Positions 56,521 through 64,000 of a DNA stretch of 64,000 bases are shown in pieces. The DNA lies in contig NC_086374.1 of NCBI RefSeq assembly GCF_036588685.1, positions 37,688,886 to 37,752,885 of the forward strand, given 5' to 3'. Within the stretch, counting starts at the first letter, position 1; the number at the start of each line of letters is the position of its first letter. The notes beneath the pieces are model-generated. The model was not told the origin of the DNA, made no database searches, and worked only from the letters and a program-made list of their open reading frames with translations. The DNA comes from Mytilus trossulus (lineage: Eukaryota; Mollusca; Bivalvia; Mytilida; Mytilidae). The translations under genes were made by a program, and so were the position numbers.

Positions 56521-56780
56521 AGCAGATTCCATTGAGTGGGTAGCAAATGGTAATATCTTTGGTTAGCTTGCTTGTTAGCTGTACCGTGAAGTCATTGTTA
56601 GGTCAGGTATACTACCCTCCTTTCAAAGTAGCAGTCCAGACAGATAGATTCGTCTTTTGTCAGACTAGTCTATTCTTAAAAAAGGGTAGTTTACCTTACC
56701 TAACAATGACTTCACGGTACAGCTAACAAGCAAGCTAACCAAATATATTACCTTTGGATACACACTCAATGGAATCTGCT
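56521..56780. mobile_element. Foldback element, about 260 bp
   Basis: AGCAGATTCCATTGAGTG at the left is complementary to CACTCAATGGAATCTGCT at the right. The arms continue through GGTTAGCTTGCTTGTTAGCT and GTACCGTGAAGTCATTGTTA with their complements, over about 100 bp each. The unpaired centre is about 60 bp. No coding content is present. Confidence 0.85.
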
Positions 56781-56978
56781 GAAAGAAGTTCCACATTATT
56801 ACACACTTCTTTCAATTCTTTCTAGATTACAATATATACCAAACCCAATAATTACAGGTATAACATTTCAACTATTAAATTTAATTATGTAAAGTGTTCC
56901 AATATGACACATAATTTGAAAAGGTACTGTTTCACATTTTTGTAGGGCATCATAGACTTTGTATTGTTATTTACTTAC

Positions 56979-57255
56979 GGTGGTACCTAACACTACAAGG
57001 AGATAACTCTGTAAACTCAGCTAAATGTTTTAGTTACGTTGTGATGTTAAGGGAATATTATGCTTCTCAATGATCAAAATCAGTGTTTGTCAAACTGCTA
57101 TATAATTAGTGTTATTTTTTTGATAAAATGGTTGGTTCAAAGGTTTTGAAATTTTTATATTTTTGTCAAATGGTCAAAGTAAATACTTTGTCAAAATTTT
57201 ATGAAAATTTAACGAGCCAAATTAATTTTAGTCAAAGTGTTGGGTACCACCTTAA
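56979..57255 (+). mobile_element. TTAA-type GGTGGTACC element, most complete copy
   Basis: A 277-bp element with inverted ends GGTGGTACCTAACACT and AGTGTTGGGTACCACC. TTAA follows on the right; TTAC precedes on the left. The interior matches the copies at 13320 and 47982. A piggyBac-related miniature element is the likeliest class. Confidence 0.7.
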
Positions 57256-57259
57256 TATT

Positions 57260-59820
57260 TCTTTTTTCCATTACATTTTTCTTCTATCTGGATAGAAGAA
57301 AGTATCTGAACAGCATCAAATTAGGATTAACAAAAATATTATGCAAGTTCAAATATTTTCTGATATGTTAAAAGACATTTTCCTGTACTATTAGTATAAA
57401 GTGCAAATACAATATTAATTATTTTTCAGCAACATTTTCACACAGCAGTTTTTAACTCCTAAACAACTCTCTCTTTATGTATAAAAAGAATAAGAACTAT
57501 TTGACATGGCCTTACAGCTGTTTCCTAAATACTAAACAGCCGAATAACATGAAAAAGTACCATAAATTTAGGTCATTTCAATCAAAGAGACATTATTTTT
57601 TAGCATTAAAAACAAAACAAATAAAAGTTATAAGGTGGACAACAACCAATCTGGCTCATATTCTATTTGTGAAGGGCATTTCTTCATAATTAAAAAAGCT
57701 TGAAACAATGATATCATTTATTTTTATCTACCTGTAAAACTACAATTATTTTTTTTACATAAATAGTGTATGTAAGTCCTACAGGGATATGAATGCAATG
57801 AAAGAGTTTTTAAAATAAATTCTAAACAGTGATTTAGTCCAGATTTATTTGTAAGAGTACCATTTAATTTATGTGTTATCACAGTAACATATTTCCATTG
57901 ATAGACCTCAAAAGTGGCTAAATAAATAGAACTACAATTTCAGGAGTCAAATCTTTTCAAATCCGAAAAATAACAAATCATTACAACTATTGACTACAAT
58001 AATTCTAAATTTTGTTAAAAAAATTATAACATATGGTTTCAAATTTCTGGCAGTTTCAAACGTCCAACATGTGTTGCATTTATTTTCATATTCACAAAGC
58101 AATTGTTTATAAAAATAAATAAAATACAAAACTTATTTCATAGACTAATGTTAAGTATATATAACTGAACAGTGCATATTTTTATACATAAGCTCCCACA
58201 AGTCCATACAATAAACTGTTCTGTTTCTCAAACTCTATTCCATCACATAAATCATTGTCTTGTAAAGTCATAGTCATTTTTAGTTTCAGTTTTGGCTGTT
58301 CTTTTCATCGAATCATTTCATTGTTTAATAGTTTGAGTTTTCTTTTCATTTGTACATGACCATGTCATGCCTAAGTGCCACACTCTTTATTCCAAAATTG
58401 CTCCTGGAAGTTTAGCAAAAACTAAGTAACCTACTAATAAGCTGTAATTGGCTCCTTTATAAGTTTTTATACACAATATAACTAATCCATGCTTCACTGA
58501 TTTCAGGGCATATCTACCCTAAATTGGAACTTTGAACTTTGAATTTTGCCTATTGATATTTAATGTTTATGAAGAACCGTCAGTTCATTACAATAAGGAT
58601 ATAGCATACTTTTTTTTTATTATTTTTTAACAGTTGAACCTTACATTTGTTTAATTGTCACTATAACATGATTAAATTTTAAACTTTATATAATTTGGTT
58701 CATGCTTTCTTGTCCTCATATTTTGTTAATTAATTAATAGTGCTCTAAATTAATATGCATACTGTGCCTTTTGTTGATAATTTACAATTCATGGTGATCA
58801 TAGATTCAAGATTTCCAAAAGCAAATACAATTGAAGTTTCATATCAACTGTAATTTTTAAGCCAAAAAGCATTCTTTACATTGTGCTAAAACCCATTTAT
58901 AATAGAGAGAAACATGTCATACCATGGACTATTTGCATTTTAGAAATGAAACAAATACAAAAGTAAAAAAAAATCAAATATAGTTTAAATGTCAAACTTT
59001 ACAAGTGTTTAACAGTCTCTATGAGCATGATAAGCATTTTGAAACTTCAAATGGTTTGGTTTTGGCTACTTTAAATTTATTATCCATGACAAAAAAGGAT
59101 AGAAAGACAAACAGACAGAAAGAAAGACAAGATCTGTAATAACACTTTACATACTAGGAGCATATTATTATATACTGAGACAGATAAAATGACAAATAAA
59201 GCCAAAGCAGATGGAAACAATGTTGAGCAAAAAACCCAAAAATTGGTTACAAAATAATCAAACAATTGAGGTTCACTGTAAGGAAAGTGGCATAGGGGTG
59301 AACTGAAAATTAGGGTGGGGGTTTCTTTTGTGTGTAACTGTAAGCCCTTCAATACTTTTTTGTCACATTTTAAAGTGGGGGATGGTCCCCTTGCAACCGT
59401 GGCTCCTACACAAGTGAAGTATGTTTATGCAGCTAAACTTCCAATAAAACATGAGGTATTGTGTAATATTGAGGTTTCATATGAATGACGTCCAACACAA
59501 TACTTTTTGAAAATAACAAATATGGAAAAGAAATATGAAAATAAATGTACCTTTATAAACTTTGTGATATGTAAGTCTGAGAAACAGAAAAATTGTTTGA
59601 ATGACTTCAACTAAGATACCACTATAAACATGATAAATATAAATTAGCCTGTAATGGAATGTACAATGATATTTATACAAAGACAGTTTGTCACCACAGT
59701 AATTTCTAATAAATTGAATTCAGTTCAATTATGCATAAATCTAACTTTTTCTAAATTTAATATCACATTTTGTCTCAATTATAAATGTTGAGATATTCGT
59801 GTAAGCCATGTTGGGGGTTT
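57260..59820. other. No exon seen; possible 3' UTR of the 59.8-kb gene
   Basis: AT-rich sequence downstream (minus sense) of the terminal exon at 59840. Several TTTATT words could be poly(A) signals. No frame with a domain was found. Confidence 0.3.
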
Positions 59821-59839
59821 AACAATAATAGCATACAAG

Positions 59840-59937
59840 CTATGATTCTGGTTGTGATTTTTCTTCCTTCTTCCAATCTGTAGTAAAGTTACTGAACCAT
59901 GAACTCACAGCTGATTTAGCTGTCGTTATCGCACCAC
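59840..59937 (-). CDS. Terminal exon of an unrecognised gene
   Basis: After the acceptor ACTTTATTTTGACAG the frame reads GAITTAKSAVSSWFSNFTTD, then WKKEEKSQPES and TAG, with two leading bases completing a codon. The amphipathic segment with two Trp and an acidic/basic tail looks like a real protein C-terminus, but I do not recognise the family. Upstream exons should lie at higher coordinates, possibly beyond the window, since 60.05-63.25 kb is occupied by a transposon-like block. Confidence 0.55.
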
Positions 59938-60052
59938 CTGTCAAAATAAAGTAAAGATATATTACACTTTCTATGTTAAAAACAGATGATTTGTTCAAAT
60001 AATTGCACAATGGTCAAAATAAGGTTCCTACAAGTATATTGGTATTTCTATA

Positions 60053-63000
60053 TTAACACTTTCCTTACTGAATTGTTTTTTTTCGCGACGTTGTATGACC
60101 TGATCAAATTTCGGCGCGCAGTTTGCCTGGCCTGAATTAATTTGAAGTGTGAATGTGGAAAAAATGATGTTTTAATAAAAACGTGTGTATCTTTGTTGTT
60201 TCTCATCAAATCGGTTTCAAACTCGATATTGTTACACTTAAGTATGAAAGGAGTGTTGCAATATAAATAAATTTACATGACAATACCTACTTTTGATTTT
60301 TTTTAACCTTTTGTGGAAAGAAAATGACGTTTGAATTGAGAAATCTCTTTTTTTTTGTGACCAGTTTATATTTTTGCCTCCGATCTTCTAAATTAACAAT
60401 ACAAATGGTAATTAACAATTTCCAGTGTTCCTTTATCATAGTTTTATAGAAAAAATAAATCCAGAGTCAAAATTCTAGCTTATTAGTCAGAATAAATACG
60501 AATAAAAATGGTTTGACAAATTCCGCGGCGGCCATTTTTTTACCTGTACAATGCAATCACCAGATAGGAAGTTGTGTCCCTGGATAAGTTGGAGTTGTCT
60601 TTCTTAGTCCGATGTTTTCTTTGAATTTTTGCATGACTATTGATCTAAATTGACTATTGGGATCTTTTGTGGAATTTTTAATATTTTAATGGAGATATCT
60701 AATGATTTATTTTTCTGGTAAAATCAAAACTTTTGAGATTAATATGTGCTTTTTTTTTAATGTGCAAATATTTTTTTCTGTTTTTTTTGTATCAAACCAC
60801 TGACTGCATGGAAATATTAATTAAATGTAAGATGACCTGACAAACTTATCCATGTACATTTAACACTTTAATAATGTGTTGATAAATTAAGTGAGACATA
60901 ATTAAATGTTGAAAGACAATCATGAACTTTTAAAAATAAAATTACTTTGAAAAAGTCAATGATTTATTTTTAAAATTATTTATTATAAGTGTCCTGACTC
61001 CATGGGATGCTAGAATTTCCACTGTCTTTGGTTTTGTATTGATCAATGATGAAGATAATTTAATGTTCCTTATTAAAAAAAAAATTAAATGAAAATGTCA
61101 ACTGTAACAGCAAATATAAATTATGAATATCCTTTAAACAACTTATCTGTGAAAACAAATTATGTATATATAATATCCTTTCAACTTAAAAATTGTAACA
61201 AAGTAACTGTTAATTTAAGAAGTTTAATTTTTGACTGAGTGGGAGACAGTGAAGCAATGGGGTAGGCAAAGGGGTTTTCTACATTCAACACAACCATATT
61301 TTCAAACCTTTTTTCCTGTGTACCTTTAATAGCTACCCTAGCCCAGCATATGTGACACCTTATCTTGTTTCCAAAAGTCTACTGGCAAACAGAGTTAACC
61401 TACATGTGTTTGATCTGTCTTGACATGGTAGATTTCACAATATGACATACACCGTGTCTGACACTACCAAAACCCAAAGTTTGATGGCCCATTTCTTTGT
61501 TTTAGAAGGCATGAATTGCTTGAATGCATCCCTCCCTTTGTAAGGTATCATGAATCGTCACCTATCGTTTGGGGACATGTTGGTCTCTCATTTTTGTCTG
61601 TTAAGGGGGTCTTTAATTTCTGAGTTTGTAAGATACATCATTATTAGCCTCCCATCTTTGCTCACCTCACTGGTGTGTATCAGTGAAGTGAAGATACCTT
61701 ATTATCTGCATAATTTCATCCATTTCTTTGAAAAATTAGAGACCATGACTTATATTTTTAATAACTATAAACATGATAAAATTAAAGCCTTCAAGTGTTG
61801 GGATTAATAAATTTTAGGATAAAAACAATATATGTACATTGTCAGAAAATATAACATTTTTGTCCTAAATTCTATTTAGCTCATACAATTATATTTTATT
61901 TTCCGTCAATGTACATATATATTGAATATGAGAATAATTGCCTGTTAAAATAAAAACATAATTGTTATGGCTTTTTTACTCTAATATATGTGTGTGGCTC
62001 TGGTCTGGCTGCGGTTTAACATCTTAAAATTGAGATGATTATATTCATATTTATATATGATTTATAAAAACATTACTGGTTTTATGTTAATTATCAAATC
62101 ATTGCAATATTACTTTGCTCTCCATGGGCCCTTTAATTAGAATAAAAATATCTTATCTCTGGAATCAAAATATCCTATCTTTGGAATAAAATGTCTTATC
62201 TTATCTAATTATAACTATTAATTATTTGGTTGTCAGATAGAAACATCTGAAAAAAATATCCTTCTTTGGGTCTCATATGTTTTGTGGACCAGTTACTTCT
62301 GGGATAAATGTGGAAGACCTCTTTCAAATTTCAATATATAAAATTCTTGGTGCCATCAGTCATTGTTGGGGGACATCAGTGGCACAATTTACATCTGTCA
62401 GCTGTCATTATTTTCGTCTGAAAGTTCGCTGACCCTTCTCTTTCAACATCACTTCAGGAGTGATCATGAAATCATCACCGATGTCATTTTGAGGTCAATG
62501 CATTTCATACCGTTGACCAAGAAGATCTACTTCTCCCACCAAAAATCCGTCAAACTCGTTCTCAAAACTATCGGACATTTTTATGTCTCAGAATGTTACA
62601 GACATGATACAGACCATGAAACGACATTTTACTAATATTTACTATAATTTTGCGTCCTTGACATCGGCAAGTGAGAGAGGAATGTGATTGGATTGTTTTA
62701 TTTAGAACTTCCATAAAAGGAGTGCAACCTTTTGCACTCGTGGGAAAAATCCAATTACCGCGCAGACGGAAGTCGGATTATTAATTGATTTTATTCTCCG
62801 TGCAATTGTTAAAATCATTTCTCGTAATTTGTATCATAATGTTAATCAAAATATTCATGAAATTAAATTTAACTTTCCTTCCAAATAACCTTTTCTCGAC
62901 GAAAAAAGTCACATGTTCGCATCACATGTTTTTGTACAAAATGGCGGCGGCTTATTTTGTTTGTTGACGCTACCGATCTTTCATTGTATTGAAGTATATA

Positions 63001-63250
63001 TAAGGTATCAAATTCAGTCAGAATTGGTATTCTTTAACTGTGATATACAAGCTTCCTGAAAACCTATATATGTATAGGTTAAACATAGCTTTACGGGGTG
63101 AAATGAGTTAAAAGACAAAAAAAAATATGATTATCACGTGATTGTCTATGCCTGAAAGCATTGTTCGGCCTGGCTACGGAGATGCCTCAACACATTGTTC
63201 GGCCTGGCTACGGGGATGCCTCAACGCATTGTTCGCCTTGAAAGGGTTAA
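60053..63250 (-). mobile_element. Decayed piggyBac-like element
   Basis: The left end is TTAACACTTTCCTTAC (TTAA 60053-60056) and the right end is GAAAGGGTTAA (TTAA 63247-63250), partially inverted, as in TTAA-CCCTTT piggyBac termini. On the minus strand an ATG at 62580 opens MSDSFENEFDGFLVGEVDLL, an acidic N-terminus reminiscent of piggyBac transposases. It hits a stop after 23 codons, and a further related stretch (DIGDDF) follows in another phase. The catalytic domain was not recognised in the remaining 2.3 kb. Classification is provisional. Confidence 0.35.
63150..63237. repeat. 37-bp tandem repeat, 2-3 units
   Basis: GCATTGTTCGGCCTGGCTAC followed by GGAGATGCCTCAACA recurs, with the last unit incomplete, immediately inside the right end of the piggyBac-like block. 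Such subterminal repeats are common near transposon ends. Confidence 0.65.
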
Positions 63251-63594
63251 TAACAATTGATGTAGCTTAAGCTATTGTGTCCCCTGCTGCAATAAATTAT
63301 TATTATCGCTTATTGACTGATAAGTTTCGTTCTTTGCACAGTAGAGTGAAAAATTATTGCTAGAAATTAAGAGAGCATACATGTGCTGATGTCAATCATA
63401 GTTTAAATAGCTATAAACAGATTATCATTGGTCAACTCAACTTGATCATCAGTGGTATAAAAATATAGCATATACCAATACACATAATTAACAGCGCCTG
63501 GTGATGTTTGATAGCCTAACCGGTTTCGGTCCATAAAGGACCTTCATCAGAGGCAGAATGGTGGATTAATGTTTGCACCCTATTTATATAGATA

Positions 63595-63660
63595 TGGTAA
63601 CCGGCGGTTGAGTTAACAGGCGGTTGGGTTAACCGGCGGTTGAGTTAACCGGCGGTTGGA
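63595..63660. repeat. Short GGCGGTTGAGTTAACC tandem repeat
   Basis: Four units of about 17-18 bp (GGCGGTTGAGTTAAC with small variations) lie directly before the 69-bp array. Confidence 0.8.
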
Positions 63661-63689
63661 TAAAGGGTGTTTTAATAATTTAAGAAGTA

Positions 63690-64000
63690 CATAGTAATCA
63701 TTTAGTCTTGATCTTTGGCTTATGATCCACCTAAATATCAAGTCTTGAAACAGTATTTCATGGTAGTTATGTGATCTTAATATTTGGCTTATGATACACC
63801 TAAATATCAAGTCTTGAAATAGTACTTCCTAGTAGTCATGCAGTCTTGACCTCAGGCTTATGATACACCTGTATATCAAGTCTTGAAATAGTAATTCATG
63901 GTAGTCATGCAGTCTTGATCTTTGGTATATGATACACCTAAATATCAAGTCTAATAATAGTATTTCATGGTAGTCATGCAGTCTTGACGTTTTAGCTTGT
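63690..64000. repeat. 69-bp tandem repeat running off the window
   Basis: About five units share CTTATGATACACCTAAATAT, CAAGTCTTGAAATAGTA and TCATGGTAGTCATGCAGTCT, with a period near 69 bp. The array continues past the window end, so its true size is unknown. Confidence 0.85.

Overview
The window looks like nuclear DNA of a marine bivalve, most likely a Mytilus-type mussel. It is AT-rich, its host genes are split by many small-phase introns, and a large share is made of dispersed repeats that I recognise as typical of mussel genomes. Species assignment is inference. Nothing here looks prokaryotic, and I saw no rRNA, tRNA or CRISPR. Host genes, all on the minus strand: (1) an intronless gene at 7613-8191 with a DNRRLW motif, not functionally assigned; (2) a penta-EF-hand calcium-binding protein of the sorcin/grancalcin/peflin type, spread over about 12.3-25.1 kb in at least eight exons, one of only 25 nt; (3) a von Hippel-Lindau (VHL) beta-domain exon at 34065-34347; (4) a gene at about 47.7-55.5 kb whose exons join in phase into a CARD-like segment, a RING finger and a coiled coil; (5) the terminal exon of an unrecognised gene at 59840-59937. 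Mobile DNA: the best-preserved element is a plus-strand tyrosine-recombinase (DIRS/Ngaro-type) retrotransposon at about 29.87-33.75 kb. Its CCHC-RT-RNase H frame and its recombinase frame are joined in frame by a predicted 88-nt intron. There are three LINE remnants (3.3-4.2, 45.3-46.1, 52.7-53.0 kb), a decayed piggyBac-like element (60.05-63.25 kb), hAT-like miniature elements (one with a perfect 8-bp target duplication), TTAA-flanked miniature elements, and several foldback or palindromic elements. Tandem repeats: the largest is a 51-bp minisatellite array at 37.39-44.24 kb (about 134 units), open in frame on both strands because 51 = 3 x 17, with a 1530-bp higher-order period and an 863-914 bp segmental duplication. 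Others include a 26-bp CAGTACTG array, a 148-bp and a 161-bp array, a CCTAGG-bearing array, and a 104-bp tandem duplication of half an EF-hand exon. Two dispersed-repeat copies (19.66 kb plus strand, 53.48 kb minus strand) share a hammerhead-ribozyme-like core with compensatory changes in the putative stem II. Layout: 0-6 kb repeats and a LINE remnant; 6-12 kb arrays, DNRRLW gene, foldback element; 12-25 kb EF-hand gene; 25-29 kb palindrome and TIR elements; 29.8-34.4 kb DIRS element and VHL exon; 35-37 kb inverted-motif field; 37.4-44.2 kb minisatellite; 45-46 kb LINE remnant; 47.7-55.5 kb CARD/RING gene; 56-57.3 kb foldback and miniature elements; 59.8 kb terminal exon; 60-64 kb piggyBac-like remnant and short tandem repeats.
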